Below, piece after piece: positions 1 through 10,120 of a stretch of DNA of 64,000 bases; position 1 is the first letter of the stretch, and every line of letters begins with the position of its first letter. The notes below the pieces were generated by a model. That model had not been told where the DNA came from, searched no databases, and saw nothing but the letters and a program-made list of their open reading frames with translations. The stretch covers positions 477,501 through 541,500 of the forward strand of contig JAJEKV010000234.1 of the NCBI GenBank assembly GCA_021234155.1, read 5' to 3'. The stretch comes from Isoetes taiwanensis. Its lineage: Eukaryota > Streptophyta > Lycopodiopsida > Isoetales > Isoetaceae. Made by a program: the position numbers and the translations under genes.

Positions 1-76
1 TTATAATGAAAATAATAAGAGCATAGGAGGTCAAGTCCCAAAAAATCAAGATTTAGTTTTACCCAAATGTTCTAGA

Positions 77-745
77 ATTGGAGAATGCCCAAAGGGTAAG
101 AGGAGGAGAGAGAAGAGAAGAGGATCTAGGAGAGATAGAGAAAAAGAGAAAGAGAAAAGAAAAAAAATACAATAGAGAGCAAAGACAAAATAGAATGAAT
201 CTAGGAAGTTCCAGACCCCCATGTTCAGAGAGGAGAGAGAGAGCTGATCTATATATAAAAAGAGAATAGAGTGGGTGAAAGAGGGCAGAGAGGGAAAGAC
301 CAATAATAGAAAGAGAGAGAAGAGAAAGAAGAGAGAGAGGGGCACGAGAGAGGGGAGAGAGAAGAGAGGAAAGAGAAGAGAGAATGTTTTAGAAGAGAGA
401 GAATGAGAGAGAGAATGAGAGAGATGGGAAAAGAGAGAGAGAGAGAGGAAAGAGAGAAAGTTTTAGGAGGGAAAAAGAGAGAAGAAAAGAGAGAGAAGAG
501 AGTCAAGAGATAGAAGAGAGGAGGAGAGAGAGAGAGAGGAGAAAAATAGAAAATAAGGAGAAGAGAAAAAAGGATAAAGAGAGAAAGAGAGAGAGAGAGA
601 GAGAGGGAAGAGAGAGGGCAGAGAAAGAAAGAGGAAAGAGGTTTCTTGAAGAGAGGAGAGATAGAAGAGAGAGAAGAGAGGAAGATAGAGAAAAGAGAAG
701 GAAGAGAGAGGGGAGAGAAGAGGAGAGAAAGAAGAGAGCCTCATG
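77..745. repeat. GA-rich purine tract, block 1
   Basis: Almost only A and G on the + strand, as imperfect GA, GAGA and GGA runs. Open frames inside it encode only Arg/Glu/Gly on one strand and Ser/Leu/Phe on the other, as expected of simple sequence, so none is called a gene. Confidence 0.9.
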
Positions 746-779
746 GGGGTATGAGAAGAGAGGGCCCGGTAAGAGAGAC

Positions 780-1172
780 CTAAAATATAGAAAGTTTCAG
801 CCTAAAAATAGAAAGTTTTTAAAACTTTGCAAATGCTCAAAATAGAATGTTCTGGAATGTTGCAGATGCTCATGGTAAACACCTCAATCCAAAAATAGAA
901 AGAAAGAGGGAAACGCTAAAAGCTCAAAATAGAATGAGCTAGAATGTTGCAGATGTTCAAGGGTAAGCACCTCATTCTAAAAATAGAAACTTTTAGTCTA
1001 AAAATAGAAAGTTTGCTTAAACTTTGTAAAACTCAAATAGAATGTCCTAGAATGAAGATGCTCTATGGTAAGCATCCACCTAAAATAGAAAGTTTCAAAG
1101 GCTTTAAAATAGAAAGTTTTTTGAAACTTTGCAAAAACTCAAAATAGAAGGTGGAATGTTCTAGATGCCATA
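780..1172. repeat. Satellite block 1, ~90-110 bp monomers
   Basis: About four diverged monomers. Each carries AAAATAGAAAGTTT, then CTTTGCAAATGCTC, then AATAGAATGTTCTGGAATGT, then a GGTAAGCACCTCA-type segment. The same monomers make the larger block at 2.95-4.62 kb, so this is an island of that array between two purine tracts. Confidence 0.8.
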
Positions 1173-1174
1173 GA

Positions 1175-1328
1175 TAGGGTAAGCAAAGAGAGAGAGGATA
1201 GAGAAAAAAGAGAGAGAGGAAGATAGGAGGGAGAACCTTGGAGAGAGAGGAGAGAGAATTGATAGAGGAGATAGAGGAGAGGGAATGAGAGGAGAGGAGA
1301 GACACATGAAGAGGGAAGAATGCTTTTG

Positions 1329-1367
<39 letters not shown>

Positions 1368-2585
1368 AGAGAGGGAGGAAAGGTGTGAGATGGGAGAGGG
1401 AGGAGAGAGAGAAGAGAGAGATGGGAGGGAGGATGGAGAGAGGAGGACATGAGAGAGAATAGAAAAGAGAGGGAAAGAGGAGAAAGGAGAGGAGGAAGAG
1501 AGAAGAGAGAGAGAGGAGAGAAAGGAGAGAGAGGAGAGGAGAGAGAGAGAGGAGAGAGAGAGAGAGAGGAGAGAGAGAGAAAGAGAGGAGAGAGAGAGAG
1601 GGAGAGAGAGAGAGAGGAGAAAGAAAGAAGAGAGAGGAGAGAGAAAGAGATAAAGGGGAGAAGGGAGAGAGAGAGAAAGGGGAGAGAAGGAGAAGAGAGA
1701 GAGAGAGAAAAGAGAGAAAGAAGAGGAGGAGAGAGGAGAGAGAGGGGGGAGAGAGAGAGGAAATAGAGAGAGAGAGAGAGAGAAGAGAAGAAGAGAAAGA
1801 GGAGAGAGGAGGGAAGAAAGGAGAGTGTGATGGGTTGCAAAGAGAGAGAGGGAGAGAGAGAGAGAGAGATGAGATGGGAGAGGGAAGAGAATGAGAAAAA
1901 GAAGAGAGAGGAGAGGGGAGGAAGAGAGGAGAGAGAGAAGAGAGGGAGAAGGGGAGAGAGAGAGAAATAGAAAGAGAGAGAAAGGAGAGAGAGAGGAGAA
2001 GAGAAGAGGAGAGAGAGAGAAGGGAAGAGAGAAGAGAGGGAAGAGAGGAGAGAGATAGAGAGAGAGAGAGAGGAGGAGAAAGATAGAGAGAGAGGAGAGA
2101 GAAAGAGAATAGAGAGAGGAGAGAGAAAAGGAGAAGGGGAGAGCCTCCTAGGGGAGGAGAGAGAGAAGAGAGAGAGATGGCAGAGAGAGGAAGAAAGAGA
2201 AAGAGAGAAGAGGGGGAGAGAGAGAGAGAGGAGAGAGAAGATGGAGAAGAGAGCAAAGAGAGAGGAGGGACAAGAAGGGATAGAGAGAGAGAGAAGAGAG
2301 AGGAGAGAGAGAGAGAGAGAATAGAGAGAAGAGAGAGAGAGAGAAGAGAGAGAGGAGAGAGAGAGGAGAAGGAGAGAGGAGAGAGAGAAAAGAGGGAAGG
2401 AAAAAGAAAGAGAAGAGAAGATGAGGAGGGGAAGAAGGAGAGAGGGGAGAGAGTAAAGAGAGAGGAAGGAGAAGAGGAAGATTAGAAAGAGAGACGGGAG
2501 AGGGGATAGAGTGAGTTGAGAGAAAGGGAGATGAGGAAGAGAGGAGAGAGGAGATATATATGGGAAAGATAGAGAAGGGGAATGG
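1175..2585. repeat. GA-rich purine tract, block 2 (~1.4 kb)
   Basis: About 1.4 kb with very few pyrimidines on the + strand, made of GAGAGA, GAGGA and GAAGA permutations. It is the longest strand-asymmetric tract in the window. Long open frames in it are low-complexity artefacts. Confidence 0.9.
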
Positions 2586-2682
2586 TGGGCCCAAATTGAG
2601 GGCTCAGGAAATGGAAAAGGAAAGGAGATAAAGAAAGAAAGGTCTTAACGCCGGGCCCTTTCTAGTATTATAATAAGAAAAT
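2586..2682 (+). repeat. GGGCCC-flanked module, copy 1
   Basis: Begins GTGGGCCCAAATTGAGG at the end of a GA tract and ends GCCGGGCCCTTTCTAGTATT. The same order (GA tract, GTGGGCCCAAA, GAGG..., AAAGGAG..., GGGCCCTTTTCTAGT, T/A-rich tail) recurs at 7.43-7.55 kb and in part at 5.25-5.34 kb. It looks like the 3' end of a repeat family whose body includes the purine tract. Confidence 0.5.
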
Positions 2683-2905
2683 AGCGGAGTGAGTCCGTGG
2701 TGTCTGGGGAGTGAGTATTCCAGCCCATCCGAACGGTGGAGGAAAGTTTTTTGAAAATGGCTTGATCCACGGGCCGTCGGGCCTTGGCCTCTTAAAAGCT
2801 CCCAAGTTTGGTGGGACAAAATTTTTGGTTTACCACGGACCTGAACCCCGGACATTGCCCCCAAACCCCCACCCTTACCACTAGACCAACCAACTTTTTC
2901 TTGAA
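2683..2905 (-). mobile_element. tRNA-derived SINE (minus strand)
   Basis: Read on the minus strand, a tRNA-like head starts near 2905. An A-box-like TGGTCTAGTGG lies at 2888-2878 and a B-box-like GGTTCAGGTCC at 2847-2837. Their spacing of about 42 nt is that of a real tRNA promoter. The body runs toward lower coordinates and ends in a T/A-rich tail (CTTATTATAATA) near 2660-2683. It is called a SINE rather than a tRNA gene because the acceptor ends do not pair and the sequence continues well past the tRNA length. No clear target duplication was seen. Confidence 0.6.
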
Positions 2906-2944
2906 ATAATAGGAAGTCCATGCTTAGTTAAGGCTGGGGCCTAA

Positions 2945-4620
2945 TTAATTCAAGGATACTCTAGGATGTTCTAGAATGTTCTAGAATCTCTTGGAATGTC
3001 CTAGAATGTTCCAGATGCTCATGAGTAAGCACCTGGGCCTAAAAAATAGAAAGTTTCAAATAAAAATAGAAGTTTTTTTGAAACTTTGCAAATGCTCAAA
3101 ATAGAATGTTGTGGAATGTTCCAGTGTGCTCATGGGTAAGCACCTCGCCTAAAAAAATAGAAAGTTTGAAACTCAAAAAAATAGTTTTTTTTTGAAACTT
3201 TGCAAATGCTCAAAATAGAAAGAATGTTCCGTGATGCTCATGGTAAAAGCTAACTAAAATAGAAAGTTTTTTGAAACTTTGCAAGTACTCAAAATAGAAT
3301 ATTGTGGAATGTTCCGTGTGCTCATGGGTAAGCACCTCAGCCTAAAAAATAGAAAATTTCAGTTTAAAATAGAAAGTTTTTAAGACTTTGCAAAGGCTCA
3401 AAATAGAATGTTCCGAATGTTGCGATGCTCATGGGTAAACACCTCAATCCAAAAATAGAAAGTTTTTGAAACTTTGCAAATGCTCAAAATAGAATGTTCT
3501 GGAATGTTGTAGATGCTCAAAGTAAGCACCTCATGCCTAAAAAATAGAAAGTTTTAGTCTAAAAAAGAAAGTTTCCATAAACTTTGTAAAAAACTCAAAT
3601 AGAATGTCCTAGAATGTTTCAAATGCTCTAAGGTAAGCAGAGAACCTAAAAATAGAAAGTAGAGAGAGTCTAAAACAAAAAAGTTTTTTAAAACTTTGCA
3701 AAAACTCAAAATAGAATGTTCTAGAATGTTCCAAATGCTATAGGCCAACCACCTATGCTCTAGAAGCACCTCAGTCTAAAAATAGAAAGTTTCTTGAAAC
3801 TTGCAAATGCTAAAAATAGAATAGGAGGAGGTGATACTTTGGAATTGGTAGTAACTGTGATGTGTATGATGGGTGTGTGTAAGCTTCACATGGGTGATAC
3901 TTTAAAATTGACATACTTTAGAATTGTGCCTCATGGTATGTTACTCATGAATAATACTTTGTAGGTGCTCATGGGTAAGCACCTCAGTCTAAAAATAGAA
4001 AGTTTCAATCTAAAAATAGAAAGTTTTTTAAGACTTTGCAAATGCTCAAAATAGAATGTTCTGGAATGTTGCAGATGCTCATGGGTAAACACCTCAATCC
4101 AAAATAGAAAGTTTTTGGAAAGAGAAGATGCTCAAAATAGAATTTTCTTGAATGTTACAGACGTTCAAAGGTAAGCACCTCAATCTAAAAATAGAAAGTT
4201 TTAGTCTAAAAATAGAAAGTTTGCTTAAACTTTGTAAAAACTCAAATAGAATGAGAGAATGTTTCAGATGCTCTAGGGTAAGCAGAGAGGCCTAAAAATA
4301 GAAAGTAGGAGAGTCTAAAAACAAAAAGTTTTACAAAACTTTGCAAAAACTCAAAATAGAATGTTCTAGAGTGTTCTAGATGCTATAGGGCAAACCACCT
4401 ATGCTCTAGAAGCAGAGCCTAAAAGTAGAAAGTTTCTTGAAACCTTGCAAATGCTCAAAATAGAATATTCTGGAGATGATACTTTGGAATTGGTAGTAAG
4501 TGTGATGGGTATGATGGGTGTATGTAAGCTTCACATGGGTGATACTTTAGAATTGACATACTTTAGAATTGGTAGTAGAGGTAGTAGATGTGGCCTCATG
4601 GGCATGTGTGAGTATGTTAC
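2945..4620. repeat. Satellite array with ~647 bp higher-order repeat
   Basis: Monomers of about 85-113 bp, each ending with a GGTAAGCACCTCA-like segment. These segments fall near 3022, 3135, 3239, 3327, 3432, 3520, 3630, 3975, 4082, 4168 and 4275. The series 3327/3432/3520/3630 recurs at 3975/4082/4168/4275, an offset of 645-650 bp. A distinctive GGAATTGGTAGTA...AAGCTTCACATGGGTGATAC segment at 3841 recurs at 4486, an offset of 645 bp. The array therefore has a multi-monomer higher-order unit. Each monomer carries GAATGTTCTGGAATGTT or a close variant. Confidence 0.8.
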
Positions 4621-4822
4621 TCATGAATGATACTTTGTTGGTAATGGAATAGAGGGTTGAGCAGTATGTATGAATAAGACTGTGTAATACCATGGAGTGC
4701 AGTAGATGTGAGTAAGATCCTCATAGGTGATACTTTGGAATATGAGTGATACTTTAGAATTGGTAGTAGGGCATGTGTGTATATGGACTTGCATAGTAGT
4801 AGGTGTAAGTAGGCTCCTTATG
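4621..4822 (+). repeat. GATACTTTGGAATTGGTAGTA short tandem segment
   Basis: Imperfect repeats of TGATACTTTGGAAT and TTGGTAGTAG continue from the end of the higher-order satellite into the next purine tract. No coding potential is apparent. Confidence 0.5.
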
Positions 4823-4823
4823 G

Positions 4824-5215
4824 ATAATAAGGAGGGAGAGGGAAGAGAGAGAAGAGAGGGGAGGAGAAAGAGAGGAGGAGGAGATAGAGAAGAGAGAGAA
4901 GAGAGAATAGAGAGTATAGAGAGAAAGGGAGAAGGGGAGCAGAGAGAGGAGAGAGAAGAGAGAGAAGAGAGAAGAGAGAGAAGAGAGAATAGAGAGGGGA
5001 GAGAGAAGAGAGAGAAGAGAGAAGAAAGAAAAGGAGAGAGAAGAGAGAGGAGAAAGAGAAGAGAGAGTGGGAGAAGAGATGCAAAGGGAGAGAGGAGGGA
5101 CAAGAAAGGGAGAAGAGAGAATAGAGAGAAGAGAGAGGAGAGAAAGAGAGAGAGGGAGAGAGAGGAGACAGGAGAGAGAGGAAAGAGAGATGCTTAATGG
5201 GGTCCAAAGCAGGGA
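4824..5215. repeat. GA-rich purine tract, block 3
   Basis: Purine-only + strand similar to blocks 1 and 2, ending just before a partial copy of the GGGCCC-type module. The long open frames here are low-complexity. Confidence 0.85.
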
Positions 5216-5249
5216 GAAACGAGGTCACGAGCCGAGAGGAATACTACAA

Positions 5250-5345
5250 AAAAGAAGGGCATGGGTTAGTCCAGATCGAGGCGAAAAAAAAGTTTTGAGG
5301 CCGGAGGAGCCGAGGAATGGGAGCAAGAGAAAAGGAGAGGCCAAC
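5250..5345 (+). repeat. GGGCCC module, copy 2 (partial)
   Basis: GATCGAGGCG...GAGGCCGGAGGAGCCGAGG...GAGCAAGAG matches the middle of the copy at 7.43-7.55 kb in direct orientation. The GGGCCCTTTTCTAG end is missing; a perfect GA run follows instead. Confidence 0.45.
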
Positions 5346-5359
5346 CCATCGAGCCAACA

Positions 5360-5362
<3 letters not shown>

Positions 5363-5442
<80 letters not shown>
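5363..5442. repeat. Perfect (GA)40 microsatellite
   Basis: Eighty bases of uninterrupted GA dinucleotide. Its purity, against the degenerate purine tracts around it, suggests recent expansion. Confidence 0.97.
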
Positions 5443-5445
<3 letters not shown>

Positions 5446-5457
5446 GCTGGGCCGAAT

Positions 5458-6860
5458 TTAGAGATGAGAGAGAGAAAAAATAGAGAATTTGAGGAGAGAG
5501 AGATGGGGGAGAGATGGAGAGATGGGTGAGAGGGAAAACCCAACTCTCACCCTCGAGAGATGTTTCATAGTAGTAAACCGGTGGAGGATCATCCTCAATT
5601 GGCAAAGATGTCCCAGCCCTTGTGTTCCATTATACGTAAGTTCCAAAGAACACAACATGTATGATCTTGGAAGCTTTGGCAACATGCACGCAAGTGTTTC
5701 GAAGTGTTTCAATTTTTCCTTAACAATCCCAAATCCATTCTCCACACACACACCGCCCTACAAATCCTTTTTGTTGAACTTACCATAAGCACCCCGGGTT
5801 TTGAGGAAAACTTTAAGGAGAAAGGGCCCGCTAGAATAGGCCGAATCACCTAATAGAAGAGGTGGAATATTTACTCGAACATCTTGATCAAGAGGGCTGC
5901 CCCTTCCAAGTTTTCTCCCACTAAGAGTCACCATCGGTTCTTGCAAAATTTGTTTTGAGGCAATTTTGTTATAGATGGAGCTCTTCTTGAACCGGTTTGA
6001 ATCATGGATCGAACTCGTTTCTTGTTACACAAACATTTATAAAAAGTCCGCTATGTGTCACAATTCCTTGCATGAGACATGAATGCCTCTTATGTCTCAT
6101 TGTAATAGTCTTCCCATTGTCTTTTTTTTGGGTTTCCTCCATAAAAATATGGGATCCGGCTAATCGCACCATATATATTGGGCAAACCCTGTTGCATCAT
6201 GGAATTCCTTAATGCAATCAATTAATCTTGCACCTGTAGGCATTGCAACAAAACGTTTGTAAAGCATTGTCTTCAAGCCAAAACAAGCGTGATTTTCTTG
6301 GTATATTTTTACATGTTGTTTTACCAACATAAAATCTTTTGACCGACATGTAAGGGCATATCCCCTCGTGCAAGAAAATACGTAACCATAGCAAACCTTT
6401 CCCGGGATCAACAGGGGCCTTACTTTAATACCAGGCCCGACAAGATAGGGCACAATTAAACCTACCAATCTCTCAAATGTGGCTCTCTTCATCCCGTAAA
6501 ATTGGTGCCACATATCATCTTCAAAGGAAGCTATACAATTCCATGCGTGGTTATCAATATTATCCCATTGTGTTCTCTCGCCTTGGAGCAATCCAAAATC
6601 TTCTTGGTGGTCTTCTAAGAGAGCTGGAACCCGAGAACCATTAACGCCGCAGGGAAGAAAAACATACCATTGTTGTCTTCTAAAACATCGCCATCTAACG
6701 TGGTCATTGGATCTTGAGCTCATTGAGTTCCAATAGCTGCAAACAAGATAGGGCAGAATGCAAACCGAGTGTCAAAGCACGAAAAGCATGGCAATCATGC
6801 CAAGAATGACCGGATCCATGGTTTAGTGGCCGGAATCGAAAGAAAGGGGAGGGAAAACTA
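5458..6860 (-). pseudogene. PIF/Harbinger transposase, disabled
   Basis: Minus-strand remnant of a PIF/Harbinger (HARBI1-like) DDE transposase, the enzyme that excises and reinserts its own element. The N-terminal part (6723-6160) has the family segment WHQFYGMKRATFERLVGLIV. Between about 6180 and 6000 the homology shifts frame and returns. In the shifted stretch the first catalytic motif, normally IDGxHI, reads LAGSHI: the Asp codon is GCC at 6160-6158. The second acid survives in LLLGDSAY (near 5850) and the third in CVENGFGIVKEK (near 5740). An in-frame TAG (5760-5758) lies between them. Two frameshifts, a stop and a lost catalytic Asp make it inactive. The start is unclear; similarity fades upstream of 6723. 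No terminal inverted repeats could be assigned. Confidence 0.8.
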
Positions 6861-7144
6861 GAAATGAATTATCCCACATAGCCCGCCGAACCAAGAAATA
6901 GGGGCTTGAATATCCCACAATTTTTAGGGAATTGAACGTTACGAGAGAGATTATCCCACATTTTCTCTCGTCGGCCGGAATTGATGCGATCGATCGATAA
7001 TCCCAAGCAAACAAAGACAAAAACCGCCAATAAGAGGAGGCCGTTAAGCCTCGAGACAATCGTTTTCCTCTCCTCCCAAAAATACGAGGAAGAGGGAGGA
7101 ACCGATGTGACGAGAGATGGATTTTTTACTGAAAGCATGTGGGT
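6861..7144. other. Gap between transposase and purine tract
   Basis: A GATCGATCGATAATCCC stretch and GC-richer sequence, possibly the 5' part of the Harbinger element. No motif was recognised, and the open frames on both strands resemble no known protein. Confidence 0.3.
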
Positions 7145-7430
7145 CGACGAAAGAGAGAGAGATATGGGAGAGAGAGAGGGGAAAGAGGAGAGAGGAGAGA
7201 GAGGGAGAGAGGGAGAGGGTAAAGACAAAGAGAAGAGAAGACAGAGGAGGGAGAAAGAGAGGAAAGAGGACAGAGAGAGAATAGAGGAGACAGAAAGAAG
7301 AGAGAGGAGAGAGAAGAAAGAGATGGGGAGAGGGGATAGAGAGAAGAGAAAAGAGGGAGAGAGAAAGGGAGATGAGGGAAGAGAGAGGAGAGAGGAGAGA
7401 GAAGAGAGGGAAGAGATAGGAGATAGGGCA
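7145..7430. repeat. GA-rich purine tract, block 4
   Basis: Purine-only + strand leading directly into GGGCCC module copy 3. The arrangement is the same as at 1.2-2.7 kb. Confidence 0.85.
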
Positions 7431-7548
7431 CATGGGTGGGCCCAAACCGAGGCGAGGCCGGCCGGAGGCCGGCCGAGCCGAGGAAAGGAGCAAGAGAAGG
7501 AACGCCGTGCCGGGCCCTTTTCTAGTTTTTATTATTATTATTAACATG
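7431..7548 (+). repeat. GGGCCC module, copy 3
   Basis: GTGGGCCCAAACCGAGGC, two GGCCGGCC palindromes, GAGCCGAGGAAAGGAGCAAG, then GCCGGGCCCTTTTCTAG followed by TTTTTATTATTATTATTA. The 3' (TTA)n run looks like a retroposon tail. It matches copy 1 in order and orientation. Confidence 0.5.
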
Positions 7549-7659
7549 ATAGATATTATTAATGAAGTGAGATATATATCAAGTATTTTTTTCACTATTG
7601 AGTGCCTAGTTAGAAGTGACAAAATAGCTATGACTTGGGTTATGACTTAAAAGATTATA

Positions 7660-8668
7660 ATAGATTTTTCTACGTCCACGAAGACGAAAGCAAAGTGAAG
7701 AGCAAAGCGGTGAAGTGCTTAGAGGGCTTGGTGGATACGGGGATGTATGGTTGTTCACGAAAACATTTAATACATTGGTGTGGTAGGGTCTTTTGTGGAG
7801 AGGCACTCCTAAACACTTTAGCACTCCAACAGTTTAGAAGAAATCAAAATTTCAAAGTCATAGCACAACCTTTATTCATGGATTTTAGGATTTTCAACAC
7901 TTCAGCAAGACGTGGCATTTTTTATACGTTCAAAAACCAGACCACTAGCACTTCAGCATTTGCACAAGTGTCATTCATAACCATCACCATCGGCACTTTA
8001 AATAGAATTTGAAAGTTCTAATTGTTTGCCTAGAGGCGACAAAAGAACACATTTTTTCGAGCAAAGTGCTGAAGTGCTTAGAAGGGTATGATGCCTCAGT
8101 TTATCTTTTAGTGGATCCTCCGCCTCGTCTTATGAAGTGGTGTTTGGGTTTCAGCACTTTTTAGCACATTCAAAAACCAAAATAAAAACAAAGCATCTTT
8201 GACAAAGTGTGACATTTTAGCACTTCAGCATTTGAAGGACGTTGTGTCTTAAGCAGTTAAAGAAAAATGACAGTCAGCACTTCAGCACCTGACTAGAATA
8301 AATAATCCAAAATGCCTATTTGCTTAGATGCGACAAAAGCGCACATTTTTTCGCGCAAACTGCCGAAGTGCTTAGAAGGGGGTATTATGCCTCAGTTAGT
8401 TTATCTTTTAGTGGGTCCTCCTCCGCGGATGATAAAAGAACCTTCCTTCCTTCGTCTGCCTCGTGTTACGAGTGTTCGGGTTTTAGCACTTTCAGCACCT
8501 TCAAAAACCAGAGCACCAGATAAAAACAAATCATCTTTGACAAAATGTGACATTTAGCATTCAAAAACCGGACCATCAGCACTTCAGCATTTGAAGGAAG
8601 TTGTGTCATAAGAAGTTAAAGAAAAATGACAATCAGCACCTCAGCACCTGACTAGGATAAATAAACAA
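7660..8668 (+). repeat. ~294 bp tandem repeat 5' of the transporter pseudogene
   Basis: CACATTTTTTCG...GTGCTGAAGTGCTTAGAAGG...CCTCAGTTTATCTTTTAGTGG recurs at 8048 and 8342 (period 294). A weaker copy precedes it near 7670-7990. Each unit is full of CTTCAGCAC and GTGCTTAG motifs that can pair with one another. A diverged copy lies at 13.56-14.08 kb, ahead of the second transporter fragment, so this repeat was duplicated with the gene. Confidence 0.7.
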
Positions 8669-8689
8669 AATGCCAAAGCTCCTCCTCAA

Positions 8690-10120
8690 ATGGACGATTC
8701 AATGGATGCCTCGGCTCCATCCCCCGGGCAAAATTCCGCACTGTTCTTGGCATTTGCTTTGGGTATGGTAGTAGCTTAAATTCCTGCCCAAATGTAAACT
8801 AATTCATTTCTGTAAACTTCAGGATTTTACCAATTTCTGGCCGCAATCAGCTGTGTCGGAGTTCCAGCAGTTTTGGTTCCATATTTAGCAGTTGATCTCA
8901 ATCTGAACTACCAAGATGCACTCATAATCTCAACTTTATGGTCAGGCACTGCAAATATAGCAACAGGAATGGTGAAGGCATTCGTGAAACCGTTTCGGGC
9001 TTTAGTTTTATTGCATTTTGTAAATCTACTGGTAAATTTTCTTCTGTCGGCATTGTGCATTTGCAAGTAATGAGCGAAACTGAAATTCGGTTTGTCACAG
9101 GGCACATTACTTCTCTGGGTTCCATGGGTTTCAGGGCAAAAAAAATCTTCTGATTTTGATTTCATTGGTTGCAAACCATCGCTTCCATTATTATGTCTGT
9201 TTCTGCTTATATGTGCTCTTGGAAGAAGCGGATATCAGAAATATTCTCCAATTCCGTCAGCGGCGGAGGAAATCGGAAGGCAAATTGGAAAATTATTTCT
9301 CTGTGCCATTATTCCGACTACCTCGGTGATAACGGTTCTCCAAATCTGCTCTGTAGCTACTGCCGTAGCTTGCTGTATTCTACTGTATTTTCCTAAGTAT
9401 TCCACAGGCTCAGCTCTACCGTATTTTCGTCAGGATTCTACGGCCTCTAATACTCCCCCAGATACGAATACCATAAGGTAGTGTATTTCTATTTTAGTTG
9501 GGTCTTGGATATTGCTAATACTGACCCTCGTTGTTGCATTAGATGCCTTGGATATTCCTTCTGGCGACACATATTCATTCCTATGTGCTCTCTGCACATG
9601 GCTATGTCTCTCGTCTGGAATATATTTCTACAACAGGGGTCACTCATGGATGCAAATATAGGCTCCATTAGATTTGCACCACAATCTCTGCTCGTATTTT
9701 ACCTCATCTTCTCAATCTTAACTACGATAATAGTACGGCAGCACAGACTTGGATTTGTGGAAGATAGAGAGATGCCATTTGGGTGGGGGCTTTCTCTACT
9801 TGCCATAGCCTTTGGACTTATTCTTCAGATTCCAGAGTTGTTCCCCATTGGAAGGTTATCAATATGGTGGCAAATACCTCAGTATTCTATCCTTGGGATC
9901 GCAGATGTGCTAGTTAACAACAATGAGCATAATCTCTTAAGGTCCAAGGAATTGAGAAATGTCTTAAACATAACCAGTGAAGCCGTTGGTGACTATATCG
10001 TTACTTTTCTCCTCTTGTTCAACAAGAGAGGGCATCTTTGCATAATCTTCTTATTAATTTTCATTATATGTATAATTTCTTTTATACTCTTTCTCTACGG
10101 GAGCAAACCATTACCCCAAA
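8690..10120 (+). pseudogene. NPF (NRT1/PTR) transporter-like pseudogene
   Basis: Remnant of a nitrate/peptide transporter of the NPF family, which are 12-helix plasma-membrane proton-coupled carriers of about 550-600 residues. Candidate exon 1 is 8690-8762 (starts MDDSMDASAPSPG, ends at a GT). Exon 2 from 8823 contains LNLNYQDALIISTLWSGTAN, the family's YLNYQDA...WSGTAN region. A third block after an AG near 9100 has GTLLLWVPW and LLICALGRSG, the ALGSGG-like loop. A final block has LSIWWQIPQYSILGIADV (near 9860-9920), the C-terminal WxIPQYxLLGIAEV motif. The middle of the family is largely missing, helices are degraded and frames change near 9480-9640. It is therefore non-functional. The 14.1-14.8 kb segment is a partial copy. 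Confidence 0.6.

Noticed and set aside
1063-2594. Long Ser/Leu/Phe-rich and Arg/Glu-rich open frames in the purine tracts
   Set aside because: They arise because purine-only DNA has few stop codons in some frames. There is no sequence complexity or gene structure.
2837-2890. tRNA gene on the minus strand
   Set aside because: A and B boxes are well spaced, but no acceptor stem closes it and the sequence runs on as a SINE body.
6981-7544. 187-codon Arg/Glu-rich frame with a normal-looking N-terminus
   Set aside because: Most of it is purine tract; the end is the GGGCCC module. The first 50 codons show no known motif.
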